Assembly (NCBI GenBank): GCA_038501625.1
Contig: JAZAYU010000713.1
Location: 110,517 to 174,516 of the forward strand
Direction: 5' to 3'
DNA length: 64,000 bases
DNA from: Corbicula japonica
Taxonomy: Eukaryota > Mollusca > Bivalvia > Venerida > Cyrenidae
Of the stretch, positions 46,501 through 58,968 are shown in pieces. Under the pieces are notes generated by a model. The model saw only the letters and a program-made list of their open reading frames with translations, did not search any database and was not told the DNA's origin. Position 1 is the first letter of the stretch. Every line of letters starts with the position of its first letter. Both the position numbers and the translations under genes were made by a program.

Positions 46501-49500
46501 ATGGTGATAATATCTTGTAGATAACAACTTAAACTTTAAAAGAACAAAATTAAATTACAGTTTTGTTGATCTGCATTTTTAAGAAATTTTTAAAAGTAAG
46601 TTTAAAAAAAAATTGAAGCCGATTCTCAAACTGTTAAGACTATTACAGAGCAGTCTCACCTATTAACAGTGTATGAACATAAACTGGCAATTTAATCGGA
46701 GGTCTCGGTACTCCAGAGTTTGATTGTGTTTTTTTTCTGAGACCAGTCTCATTTTTAGGCAGTCTTAAGCATGTGAATTGAGTATGAACAGGATTTGCAC
46801 TGGATGCATTGGTCAGATACAACTTAACAAAAACAAAAGCTGACATGGTAGAATCTGTTTAGATGGTACTGATGTGCCTGCTGATCTGGATTTACACTGT
46901 CTGGTGAGCGATTGGGCCAATTTGCCGTATTGTTTGAAATGTAGTAGGTTGTTTTCTTTGAATCCTACTGATGTTGATGAAAAAAATTTGAATAAATTGA
47001 TTTGTATATATTGCAGCAGGAGCAACAACCTTAATTGGACCAGGAAACATCATGGGAAGATCGAGCAGTGCCGCATATGAAGCTATGGCATGGCTTCAAG
47101 TTTTCACCTCCAACTACGCTGACAAAATGCCGAACTCCATTCAACTACATCTACCATCGTGCCTAACAAAGATTTCAGTCTACAACATGTATGCGGAGAA
47201 AACAGTGGAAAAGCCAGTGTCAATGTCACATTTCTTGAAACTATGGAGGGAAACTATGAGTCATGTGGTGATACCAAAGGTAGTAATTGTTGAACAGACA
47301 TAATTGTAAAATTAAAATAAGAGCAGGGTACTTGTTTGGCAATTGTATTGGCTCATTATGGGCCCTATTTCTCTCAAAATACACTTAATTTCTATAAGAG
47401 CATTCTCACATGTATACAGTGTATGTACGCAAACTGGCAAGTTAATTGGAGGTCTCAGAACTCAGAACATTTCATTTTTTTCTGACAATAGAATCAATTT
47501 TCAGCAGTCAGATGCTTGAGAAAGAAGTTGAGTCTCTAGTCTCAGTTTTATTGTCTTTGGCCCTGATCTTGACCAAACCAGTTATGGTCCCTGAAAGTTA
47601 AAAAATTAATCTTTCAGACCTTGTCTGCACAATAGCAGCTTCATTTTTTATTTGCATTTAATTACACTTGTACAATACTTGAGTAACAATATGATCTCGG
47701 TTCCTTTCTTGAATCAGCTACACTTCATTATGGTTTCCAGAGTTATGGCCCTTGAAAGAGCTGAAGTAAGCCTTTTACACTTTTTCTTTACAACAGCAAA
47801 TTTAATTTTTGACTTGATTATACCAAACTTACACACAACTCTTGCAACCATTGAGCATTTTTTGCCTGTTGAGCAATGCAGGATCCTATGGACCCTCTTC
47901 TTAAATATCCGGTTCAATGGTAAGTACACTACTTGGAATAATATGTGACACTGTTTACATTTTAAGTCTTTGAACAAACTCCGACCTCACATTTTTTTCA
48001 ACTTGACCTAATAAATTACACTGAAAATTTTTTTTTGCAGAGATCAAGGATGTCAGTATGTGATATTTGTCTGAAGATACAGAGGAAAATGACAGAGGCC
48101 AGATCGAAAGAAGACAGAACCCGACTAGAAGAATATCGCAGACGCCATTTAAATATACAGAGTATGTGATGCTTTAAAAAATGTTTTTATAATTACTAAA
48201 ATAAACTGGTGCTTTAATAAGCAGATAATGAATATCATTTATAGTAGTTAAATTGTTCTTTGGAATAGTTCACTGAGAAAATCATTAAAATACTTAGAAT
48301 TACCGGTAGCCTATATCTATACTATGTACATTAACAAATGCCATGAATAAGAATAAAGGTTACACTCATTATTAAGCAAGCAATTTTGTTCATTGATGTT
48401 ATTCTTTGTAATTTGTTGTTTGTAATGAAAACACACACGAACTTTGGCAAACATCTTGGTAGATGAAATTTATAACAAAGTGCTAAATATTTGACTACTT
48501 AATATAAATTATACACTTTTGCATAGCTTTATGTACTTGTGTGTGTAATTAAAATTCAAATTAAAAAATGCATATAGAATATAATTTCTAAGCATTACTT
48601 ACAGTTTGGAGAGGCAGAAATACTACAAGCATGTGACTAAGGCGAAGAACAACCCAGATAAATACCTGTCGATAATAATAGATGCTATGGATCAACGGAA
48701 AACTTCAATTCCAAATTTTCACCAGGAGAGCAAGTCCTTACCAAACACGTACAGGTATGTGCATCCACATTGTAAAATGAAAATATCAAATATAATAATT
48801 ACAATAATTAATGGTTTTATTTCAGATCTGAAATGACTACACTTGAGAATGATTTCCAAAAATGTCAAAATTCAAAATTTTATTTCTTGTCTCAATTAGG
48901 ATTTCTCTAGTGCCATTTCCATAATATAACTGATTACTGATAAATACCATAATATGTAACTGATTAAATATTTACAGTTCCAGTTATGTAAAACAATACC
49001 TTAACATGTGGGCTAATTGTAAATTTGTTACAGAATGAATCAAACATAAGGAAATTGTTAGGGAGTTCTTGAAGATCACATGGCATGATCCTTGGAACTT
49101 GGTGATTGTCGTAAATACATAAATACAAAATTAAGAATGATATTTATAGAATATATATTTGATAATCAATGATTGAGTGTAGTAAACTGAATTGCGAATT
49201 GTTTGTCTGGTATGACAATATTCCATACAAATTTTAATTTTATTTTTTAGCTTGACTATTCGAAGAATATTTTGAGGTATTCTACTCACTCTGGCGTCCT
49301 ATAACTAAAGTAAAGGTTAAATTCAGCTATTTAACAAAGATTTACTATATGCTACTTCAGATTGAAAGTTAACCTGATGGCCGCATTAGTACATGGTATA
49401 GGGGTGTATGGATTTTTCGACTGTTGCCAGTGGGCCCATGGATCGTGTTTTACTTTGAGTATATTGATCAACACACTACTAATGCTAGACACCATTCCGG

Positions 49501-52500
49501 ACGTTTTATACCTGCAGATGGATAACTGTTATGGTCAGAATAAAAACAAGTATGTATAAAAATGATTTATTCTACATTCCATAGGAAAAATCTTTTATTT
49601 CACATTGCCTCATGAATGTCATCAAGAAACCAAACACATTGATGTAAAAAAGAAATTAAATTATTAGTAAAACTGTTGTTGAGATAATATTTAGTCTCCC
49701 CAATATATAATTTGGAGCGAATAAACAGCAATGTATCTAGTGCATAAAAACATTTTTTTTTGGGTCCATCATTCATGTCTGGCCGATCACTTTATAATTC
49801 GAATTGACATTCTCAAATTATTGGACCGAAATGATCATCAAATCGGACAGAAGTCTCGCACGTAAGGTCTGGACGTTGCTTGGATGGTGAAAGTGAAGGA
49901 CGTTAAAGCAAAATCATGTGCTGTAGCGTAAATATAGCGAAATAAGATAGTTATATGAAGAACTGTACTCCATTTAAAAAAATAAACTTCATTATTTATA
50001 TTTCTGTGACTACATTCTCTATCATGGAAAATAAAAATTGATTTTATTAATGAAGAAATTGTACATGTTCGGTGTAGTTCAAATAGTTCAAATATAACAA
50101 TAAGCTTGACGTAACAGATTCACACTTGGACTGCTAGCAAAATTGGTTGAGGAACGAATCTTCAAGAAGGTCAAGCTGAGTTTTCTCATCGTTGGACATA
50201 CTCACGAGGACATCGATCAACTGTTTTCCAGGTATTTATAGTATATAAATAAAACATTCAACAAGTAAATATTTACACTTCAACTTCATCCTCTACGATA
50301 AAGTCTTATTCATCTAACGAATTATAATTTCTGATGGTGAACAGTGTGACGTATTACTTTGAAAGGCGTGGCTACTGTAGAGCCGTTCACAATTTATTGG
50401 ACGTTGCACGATGTTTTGACGTGTGACGTCACCGTGCACGCACGTTTTGCCACGAGTTGCTGCGAAAAAGGGTGCCGTCATTCACTTTGTCGTCAATGTA
50501 GCTGTTCCAACAGCCATTCAAAAAAGCCGTAATATCACGAATTCTTCTAGTTATTTCTGTATTAATGAAATTATTTATGAGTGTAAATATAAGGATTGAA
50601 TCAATATTTGATAGTTTCCATTTGGGTGTGAAAAACAGTTGGATTGTTTAAAGTACGGGTGAAACCCTTCGGGCTTCACACACTTTAAACAACCCAACTG
50701 TTTTCCATACCCAAATGGAAACCATCAACTATCGATTCAATCCTTAATTAGTAATTTAAATAATAATCATGCTCTGTTCAGCATCAGTATATTGAAGCTT
50801 CTATCTTATAACAGTTAATAAAAAAGAGTTTACACTAATATTCATATAACAAGCAATTTCAGCATTCTTGTTCCTTAATTTGGTTAAATGTTCAAAAACT
50901 TACAATAATGAAAAGGTAGTAACCATTGAGACATGCTTACAACAAATATAAACATGAAAACGTATACATTTACTGTTTAATTGCAACTAACTTAGTTACA
51001 TTACATGATGATCTGCTTTAAAATTTGGAAAGAAAAACCAGAACATGTACATATGTCATCATTCATTATCATTTATGATTTAATATTAAAACTAACAATT
51101 AAATTTTGTCTCCTTAGATACAACTTTATTGCATGAATGAACCCATGCCAGGATCTAAACTGCTTGCCGTTTGATTCATTAAGTTATTTCTGATCAAGAT
51201 GCGACCATAACAAATCCCAAGATTGGCGATCATGTAAAAGAATATCTAACATATTGAAAAATTATATAGATATATGCATCAAGTTACTGAAACGAATATA
51301 AATTAATAACAAAGAGATAGTGTTTTGTTTTAACACACTTTTTATGTATGCTTCAGATTTTCGGTATGGATCGATCACAACAATGTTTTGACACTGGATG
51401 AACTCATAAAAGGTTTTGAACTATGTTACACCCCAAGACCGATTGGTATGTTTATTAACATTTTTTGGATGTTAAAGATGTAGTCCGGATTATAGTGATA
51501 TGTTGTCATTGCAGAGACATTTTGAAGCTGAGCATATTTTAAAACTCGGTCTAGTGGTTGCGAATATATATTGTCAGTTCAAATTTGTTCACAATGTATG
51601 CTTGCTGCCATTTTGAGTTAACCGAATAGGGCACTTTTGGCACCTCAATTTGCATATTTTATGATCCTAAAATATCAGAAGATATGCAATTTAGCATAAA
51701 TAATGTAAAATATGTACTGAAAATAAGGAAATCTCCAACCACAGACACAGCTATTTGCTTATAATCACACTACTGTCTACTAAATCCTTCAGGAATGAGC
51801 TTTATTTGAGTTATCCTTGACTCAAAATCTTATACAGCTAAGCCTGCGATTCGGTTCCGTGTAAAATCGGTTTTTGATCGGCGTGACACGCACGCAAAAC
51901 GCTTCACGGTACACGCTAAGCGGTTTACGTTTCACGATGCACGCTTTAGCGCTTCAAGGTTCGAACCGTGTGACCAATCAAATCACAGAGCGGTTTAACC
52001 GTGAACCGTGTGACCAATCAAATCGCAGACGGATTGTAACGAGGTTGAGATAACAGTGTCGCTATTATGCACCACACACGCACCTTGTACATTTAACCCT
52101 GTACGGTGAAATTTATATAAACCAGATCACGAAAACAATGTATAACTAAAGCGGTTCATAGCCAAGGAATTTTATTGTCCCTTGAAATAATTCTGATGGA
52201 AAGAAATTACCGGTAATAAAGTATTTAATAAAGTATATTAAATGGCCGCTTAAATATAAACCCTTGCGGTTCTTACGCAAATAATTTAATTTCCCTTTTG
52301 AAATAGTTCTGATTCGAAGAAATTACCCATAATAAACATTTACTTAATATTTTAAAGGGCTTAACAATAGACCCTTGTCTTTGACCGTCTTCTGTGTTTT
52401 ATATACTGTACTGAGTACAGTGGTGTACGCTGATCTGGGTTTTACTCATGCTCTACATGTAGAAAACGTGTGTAGAATATTTTGATGATCGGCGATAAAT

Positions 52501-55500
52501 CAAACCTGATGGTGAGTATATATGTTGTATTTTACAATTAAAACACAGTCAAAAACTTGGAAAACGGTATAAACGGTTGCTGTCATGCCGGATAATTGGA
52601 AGTTTTGATTATTGTAATTAGATTTCGCAATCGTGTGTTCAAATGGCCGGTTGCACAGGCACCTGATTAGAGGTTCTTTTCTGGCCAGTATGTCAGATTT
52701 GGTTAATTTCATCTAATAAATGGGCTATTTGTATTATTAGATGGAACTACAATGACCCAGAACACAAAATATCCGGGTGCGACTCTTTTTCCATAGGTCA
52801 CAGAGTCACTATCAGGTCTAGGAAATGGCTGTTTTTATGGACTGTCTGTAAATTTATAGACTGTCTGTTTATTTATAGATAAATGTGTCTGTAAATTTAT
52901 GAACAAGGGAGGTTACAAAAGTTGTCAAAAGTTTAAATCCTGGTTCTACACCAAATTGGGATAAAATGAATGAAAATCTACAAATAAATTAGCATTTAAT
53001 ATTGTAAATCAACATAACTTTTTTAAAAAGATCATTATTATGTTCAGATGATTGTGTGAAATGTTGTTAGATCAATGATGACCATGTTGGAGAAGAAATA
53101 GCAGTGTAAACAAAGTTCTGTTCTTTTTGTTTATGCCATATGTCATGCTCTTTGCTATCAGAATTAACAAAAATGCTTTAGGTTTGTGAATTTCTAAAAT
53201 GTGTTAACTTTTGTATCAACCCTTGTCCATAAATTTACGGACGCATTTATCTATAAATAAACAGTCTGTAAATTTACAGACAGTCCGTAAAAACAGCCAT
53301 TTCCTAGACCTGACTGTGGCCATAGCTTTAAATTTTTCAGCGTCAAATAAATAAAACAATGCGAAGTAGCATGTTAAGCATTTGTGGTAAATATAATTAT
53401 CACATTAATTTATGCATTTGAAAGTGCTAGAAGCGAGAACTACGGAATGAATCTAAAGTTCATAACGTCTGGGGCTTTCATCCAAAAGCGAAATTTAGTG
53501 GTATCAAGCCTAGAATATGGCCTACAAAAATATGGGAAAGAGTGCTTCCCAATATCCCTGTTTCCGAAAAAAAAACAACAACAAATTGCTCGTTGTCCTA
53601 AATAACTACTGTAAAGATAACAAGAAAAACAGATCACAAAAAAATGCATAATCCCAGTTGCACAGCGATATTGAAGACAAAATCATAACTTACTACTTTC
53701 CTATATTTCCATCCCTTCCTATAATTCCGTCCCCCTTGAATAAACAACAATTTATAACAGGATGCATGGACTTGTGCACAGTACAAGAAAGTCATCATGA
53801 AATTTTTAAGTTGCAGTTGTTTTAAAAATGAATTTTCTGAAATAGAGCTAAAAATGATCAGAAAACATATTTATCTAAGAACTGCTTATCCAAAAACACA
53901 CCATGAGCTAAAAATAGCTTTTATTTTGATAATCTTGCAAAACTGATAAAAATGCATCAAGAAGGTTTTAACCCTTAAATATCTGCATGGTTTGAACAGA
54001 ACAACAAGTCTGAAAAACTGAAAACACATTTCTCACACAGGTTCTTACGGCAAAGGACGGGTTTATAGAAATGTGGCGGCCATTTTTTTCACGGGCGGTG
54101 TGTGTCTTCTAACCAACCAAACATGCATATTTCAGCATTGATTTTCAGATTTCCTGTTACATTTAATTAAACAAAGAATGCTCTTTTGATCATCATGTTA
54201 TTTTGACATTTATATTATCTTATTATGAAGTCTTAGACATAAAAACCATAAGGGGGATGGAAATACAGGAATAGGGAATACCAATCAAATGTGGATTATT
54301 AATCTTTCCTATGAAACCAGTAAGAAAACATGAATTTCTCTATTAGTAGAGAATATCCAAGTTTATTGTCAAATTTTATGGAAGTTTTCACTCTGAATCT
54401 TTTCTATTCCGATTACCGGTAAGCCAGGTTTATTTAAAAAAAATGAGTTGACTGTGCATTAGCCAGGTTCAAAAAATGTTAAAGTTGGCGAAAACTTGAA
54501 TGTTAGCAAAACGTCGGTATGTTTTTTTGTACATACGGTGTGATTTTAATAAAAATCATGTAAATAGAATGTTGACAATCAAAACAAGTAACCTCATTTG
54601 CATCTATTTCTGGAATAGAGCAGATTCCGCGGACAAGAATGTGAAAACCTCAGTGTATTTTGATAATAAATTTGGATTTTCTCTGCTAATTATGGACTTA
54701 TGTTTAGTTTCTTATGTCATTGGAAAGATAAGAAAGATGTTTCCAGTCACAGGTCTCTAAAAATTTTGGGTCGGTAGGTCATTTTTTTTATTTTTTTTTT
54801 AAACCACCAATATATGCAAAAATGGCAAAAATTTAATTATTAATTTAATACAAATTATGCTAATTGCCATCTGACGGATATATTAGTATCTAGAATGTTC
54901 ACCTAATATATGTGATAATAGCTATATCCCATAGAATAAACATTTTACATGGTTACATTTACCTGTTGATAACATGTCAATGAAATCTGGGAAAATTAGT
55001 ACCCTAAAAATAATTATACAATCACAGTATTATTCTATTAGAAATTGCTTGCAGTACAGCAAATTTGAACTGAAGTAATTTATTGAAAAGTTTCAAGTTC
55101 CTTAACCTCTCTGAAGCTCAATGCTGCTTTGTTACCAAGAATTTGCAATGTTTAAGCTCATGTTTGAACTTTTTTTGAGACATGGACTGACAAGTGCATT
55201 TACACTGTAAATAAAAAGTAACATAAATCAAAAGTAAGGCACTTTTTGGTTGGTGCAAAACACATGGGAATCCTTTGTTGATTTCAGGTATCGGGGTGGT
55301 TGGGCAGATTTTTTTCAGTGAAACAAATCAAAAAGAAATAGTTAATATTTCACAGTATGTGCAAAATTTAAGTACACATTTTAATAGTTAATTTTGCAGC
55401 AAATTTAGAGGTGAAGTATCTGTAAAATAATGTTGGGTTTTTCTAATGCAAAATGACAAAGTTAAACGCAGTGTCAGGACTTACCCTAAAAATCTATTTA

Positions 55501-57317
55501 TGATAAAACTGAAATCATCTTGAACATTTCTTATGTTTCTGTGTTGTTTTTTTTTCAGAATATGTCACAGCTGAAAATGTCATTGAAACACCAACAAGGA
55601 TTTTGATAATGTTTAAAACAATAATCTATTTATCGGTATGTAAACAGTTTTATAGTGTTTTAGTCATATATGCCTGATTGTTTCACTTTAATATAGAATA
55701 ATTGCTTTCCTCCATATATAGGCATTTTTAGACTGTGTGAATGTACAGGCTGATCAGGATCTGCACTGGTCACATTTTGGTCAGAAATAACTGAACAAAT
55801 AAAAAAGCAAACTGCGTAGATCCTGTTCAGGTGGTAAGGATGTGTCGGCTGATCTGGATATACACTGTTTGCCTACGCAATAAAGGTAATAATATATGGA
55901 AGAAATGGTTAAAATAATCCTAAATATCCCATCTATTTATCGGTATGTAAACAGTTTTATAGTGTTTTAGTCATATATGCCTGATTGTTTCACTTTAATA
56001 TAGAATAATTGCTTTCCTAATTGCTTGCAGTACAGCAAATTTGAATTGAAGTAATTTATTGAAAAGTTTCAAGTTCCTTAACCTCTCTGAAGCTCAATGC
56101 TGCTTTGTTACCAAGAATTTGCAATGTTTAAGCTCATGTTTGAACTTTTTTTGAGACATGGACTGACAAGTGCATTTACACTGTAAATAAAAAGTAACAT
56201 AAATCAAAAGTAAGGCACTTTTTGGTTGGTGCAAAACACATGGGAATCCTTTGTTGATTTCAGGTATCGGGGTGGTTGGGCAGATTTTTTTCAGTGAAAC
56301 AAATCAAAAAGAAATAGTTAATATTTCACAGTATGTGCAAAATTTAAGTACACATTTTAATAGTTAATTTTGCAGCAAATTTAGAGGTGAAGTATCTATA
56401 AAATAATGTTGGGTTTTTCTAATGCAAAAATACAAAGTTAAACGCAGTGTCAGGACTTACCCTAAAAATCTATTTATGATAAAACTGAAATCATCTTGAA
56501 CATTTCTTATGTTTCTGTGTTGTTTTTTTTTCAGAATATGTCACAGCTGAAAATGTCATTGAAACACCAACAAGGATTTTGATAATGTTTAAAACAATAA
56601 TCTATTTATCGGTATGTAAACAGTTTTATAGTGTTTTAGTCATATATGCCCGATTGTTTCACTTTAATATAGAATAATTGCTTTCCTCCATATATAGGCA
56701 TTTTTAGACTGTGTGAATGTACAGGCTGATCAGTTCTGCACTGGTCACATTTTGGTCAGAAATAACTGAACAAATAAAAAAGCAAACTGCGTAGATCCTG
56801 TTCAGGTGGTAAGGATGTGTCGGCTGATCTGGATCTACACTGTTTGCCACGCAATAAAGGTAATAATATATGGAAGAAATGGTTAAAATAATCCTAAATA
56901 TCCCATCTATTTATCGGTATGTAAACAGTTTTATAGTGTTTTAGTCATATATGCCTGATTGTTTCACTTTAATATAGAATAATTGCTTTCCTCCATATAT
57001 AGGCATTTTTAGACTGTGTGAATGTACAGGCTGATCAGGATCTGCACTGGTCACATTTTGGTCAGAAATAACTGAATAAATAAAAAAGCAAACTGCGTAG
57101 ATCCTGTTCAGGTGGTAAGGATGTGTCGGCTGATCTGGATCTACACTGTTTGCCCACGCAATAAAGGTAATAATATATGGAAGAAATGGTTAAAATAATC
57201 CTAAATATCCCATCTGATTTCTTTCAATGATTTCTTTTATATAAATTCTCCAAACTGACTAAGTACACCTTACTTTGTAATTTCATACAGGCCATTAAAG
57301 CATCACTGGGCAAATGA
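40589..57317 (+). CDS. DUF7869-type (transposase-like) gene, about 15 exons
   Basis: Exons: 40589-40634, 40869-40910, 42299-42385, 42861-42914, 44094-44171, 45417-45588, 46260-46384, 47020-47279, 48041-48165, 48605-48754, 49361-49549, 50118-50231, 51357-51445, 55559-55635, 57291-57317; about 544 residues. The first two and last are tentative. Order: acidic region, AT-hook-like AKRGRPVGWRKD, then a block typical of this family (NACQTAWLATLDIPRSTFY; AYEAMAWLQVF; VCDICLKIQRK), then the DUF7869 core: ERQKYYKHVTKAK, YLSIIIDAMDQ, YLQMDNCYGQNKN, FLIVGHTHEDIDQLFS. The conserved D/E positions suggest an RNase H-like fold (inference). The 48161/48605 junction keeps frame only with the weak donor GTGATG. 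The C-terminus looks short. Probably nuclear; function unknown. Confidence 0.72.
43009..44024. mobile_element. hAT-like non-autonomous element, 1,016 bp
   Basis: Flanked by a perfect 8-bp duplication gccttttt (43001-43008 and 44025-44032). Ends are CAGGGTTGG and CCAACCCTG, extending into ccggtatttac-rich imperfect inverted repeats. CAGGG-type ends with 8-bp duplications are typical of hAT elements. It sits in the intron between exons 42861-42914 and 44094-44171 of the DUF7869 gene. No transposase. Confidence 0.88.
46650..47520. repeat. Direct repeats flanking exon 47020-47279
   Basis: Blocks at about 46650-46790 and 47398-47520 share agtgtatg-acataaactggcaa, ggaggtctc and gcagtc segments in the same order. 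A degraded MITE fragment with gctgatctggatttacactg lies near 46870-46905. The direct repeats bracket one exon of the DUF7869 gene. Confidence 0.6.
50591..50745. mobile_element. ~155-bp hairpin element
   Basis: Arms 50591-50663 and 50673-50745 are reverse complements with few mismatches (aaggattgaatc ... gattcaatcctt) around a short acccttcggg loop. Part of one arm recurs at 23799-23842. Looks like a small dispersed foldback repeat in an intron of the DUF7869 gene. Confidence 0.85.
51120..51215. mobile_element. MITE fragment
   Basis: Retains ttgcatgaa, caggatctaaactg and attaagttatttctgatcaa from the TTAA-type family; both ends missing. Confidence 0.45.
51840..52040. repeat. GC-richer block with direct repeats
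   Basis: gaaccgtgtgaccaatcaaa occurs at about 51963 and 52003; degenerate cgcttcacggt / gcggttta pieces lie around it. The GGTTCGAACC here mimics a tRNA B-box, but no cloverleaf is present. Confidence 0.6.
52813..53312. mobile_element. 500-bp inverted-repeat element
   Basis: Arms 52813-52909 and 53219-53312 begin CAGGTCTAGGAAATGGC and end with its reverse complement. Each arm contains repeated gtctgtaaattta pieces. No coding; target duplication not evident. Confidence 0.8.
53313..55030. other. Long intron, no exon seen
   Basis: Part of the 4.1-kb intron before exon 55559-55635 of the DUF7869 gene. Short frames at 53384-53649 and 54500-54760 have no domain resemblance or paired splice sites. 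Confidence 0.45.
55706..55908. mobile_element. TTAA-type MITE in tandem unit B (copy 1)
   Basis: Right end is followed by TTAA (55909-55912); the left TTAA is lost. Both hairpins are present. Amplified with its host unit, not by transposition; sister copies are at 56692-56885 and 56996-57188. Confidence 0.8.
56692..56885. mobile_element. TTAA-type MITE in tandem unit B (copy 2)
   Basis: Near-identical to the copy at 55706, with a small deletion in gctgatcagttctgcactgg. Confidence 0.8.
56996..57188. mobile_element. TTAA-type MITE in tandem unit B (copy 3)
   Basis: Near-identical to the copy at 55706; a product of the local duplication. Confidence 0.8.
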
Positions 57318-57973
57318 ATGATTCCTGGGGTCAAGCATGATATTATAATTTCATGGATAAGAAATCCTGGAGATTTAGGGGAAGTTTAGACTTGTTTCTT
57401 GTACTGTAAATAATCCCCCCCCCCTAAAAAACAACAACAAAAAACAACAACAACAATAAAAATGGATTCTGAATGATATTGTCCTTTCCTAGGAGCAAAC
57501 CCGCACCCAGAGGATAATATGCTGTACCATGATTAATTAAATTTACCACAAGACTCAGAAGTTCATGTAGTGGTTTTCAATTTAAAACTGTGTTACAATT
57601 ATTAGTTATTCAGATTTTCTTTTCAGCTTATTAATTTTAGTCATTAGGGTCTCATATTATTATTATTGGGGATTTAATGTGCTATTTAAATAAGTGTCCA
57701 TGTGTTGTAAATAAAATTGGTCAGAATCTAAGACTTGGGGACTGAAAACAAAAATTAGTGTTGTAATTTAACTGAAAATTTAAGTACAACAAATAGATTA
57801 AATCATGAAATAGTGTCTGATTTAAGTTCTTTAAGTGCAACTTTCATATTTTCATAACTAAACTCTTTTTTGAACTTTATTCATTGTTTGGGATGATAAT
57901 ATACCTAGTTTAAACACTCCCATCCAATTATTTTTTACCAGTCACTGTTCTTTTTTCACATAGTGCTTATTAC
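57318..57973. other. No gene; possible 3' end signals
   Basis: Contains a C-run followed by aac-rich sequence at about 57413-57450 and AATAAA at 57455-57460, about 140 bases after the proposed last stop of the DUF7869 gene. Confidence 0.35.
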
Positions 57974-58672
57974 TTAAAGATACTTGTGTTTTATGACCAT
58001 GTTACATAATCTAATCAGCAAGACACTGATCTTATCAGTAGGTCAGCAGGGGGTGTCATAAATATCCTTTTGATGATAAGTAGTTCACTTTGTGAGAGAT
58101 TAAAGATTTGCTAATTTAGGGTTGTTTAAAGAAACTGACTTGGGATTAATTATACTATTTCATGCTATCAGTGTAGTAAGAGACAATTAATTTATTTAAT
58201 TTTCTGAACTGTAATAAGTGCAAGTTGTGTTTTTTCAAGCCAGAGGAAAGTTGAAAACAAATTAAAAATTATATTTATTAAAGATACTTGTGTTTTATGA
58301 CCATATATAAGTGCAAGTTGTGTTTTTTTTCAAGCCAGAGGAAAGTTGAAAACAAATTAAAAATTATATTATTAAAGATACTTGTGTTTTATGACCATGT
58401 TACAAAATCTAATCAGCAAGACACTGATCTTATCAGTAGATCAGCAGGGGGTGTCATAAATATCCTTTTGAAGATAAGTAGTTCACTTTGTGAGAGATTA
58501 AAGATGTGCTAATTTAGTGTTGTTTTAAGAAACTGACTTGGGATTAATTATACTATTTCATGCTATCAGTGTAGTAAGAGACTATTAATTTATTTAATTT
58601 TCTGAACTGTAATAAGTGCAAGTTGTGTTTTTTTCAAGCCAGAGGAAAGTTGAAAACAAATTAAAAATTATA
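57974..58672. repeat. Tandem ~300-bp duplication
   Basis: taaagatacttgtgtttta starts copies at 57974 and 58373, with a shortened copy (58279-58372) that jumps from gaccat to ataagtgcaag. Non-coding. Confidence 0.9.
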
Positions 58673-58968
58673 TTATTTTCTAATGATTCAATTTATTTTA
58701 AAAAAAACTTCAAAAAGCAGATATCTAACGATAAAACATTATTTCAATAGAACAATTGATTTTTTGTAACATCCTTGTGAAAAAAGGCATCATTATGGCA
58801 TTATTAAATGTTACTAAAAGAGTAAAAGTAATTGTTGTGACTTCTGCATCATAGATAAATAAGTGCTTAAAACATAATAAAATGCTTCACATTCATGACC
58901 TTATGCATAATTATTTAATTTTAAAAATAAAGTTTACCGATAATAGGAAATAAATGTATATGATTTAA

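Larger units (their letters stand above)
55043..57213. repeat. Nested tandem duplication including a DUF7869-gene exon
   Basis: Unit A (55043-55625) is repeated at 56019-56601. Unit B of about 307 bp (55626-55932) recurs at 56602-56906 and 56907-57213, with a shortened copy at 55933-56018. Exon 55559-55635 is repeated exactly in length at 56535-56611. Each full B unit carries a TTAA-type MITE. The break at about 56018 shares attgctt on both sides, suggesting microhomology. Confidence 0.92.

Noticed and set aside
47652..47977. 98- and 87-codon overlapping frames
   Set aside because: Intronic; the sequence resembles a dispersed bivalve repeat (ggcccttgaaagagctg) and has no family match.
51957..51970. 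GGTTCGAACC, a tRNA B-box-like decamer
   Set aside because: It is self-complementary and no acceptor stem, A-box or anticodon arm can be drawn around it.
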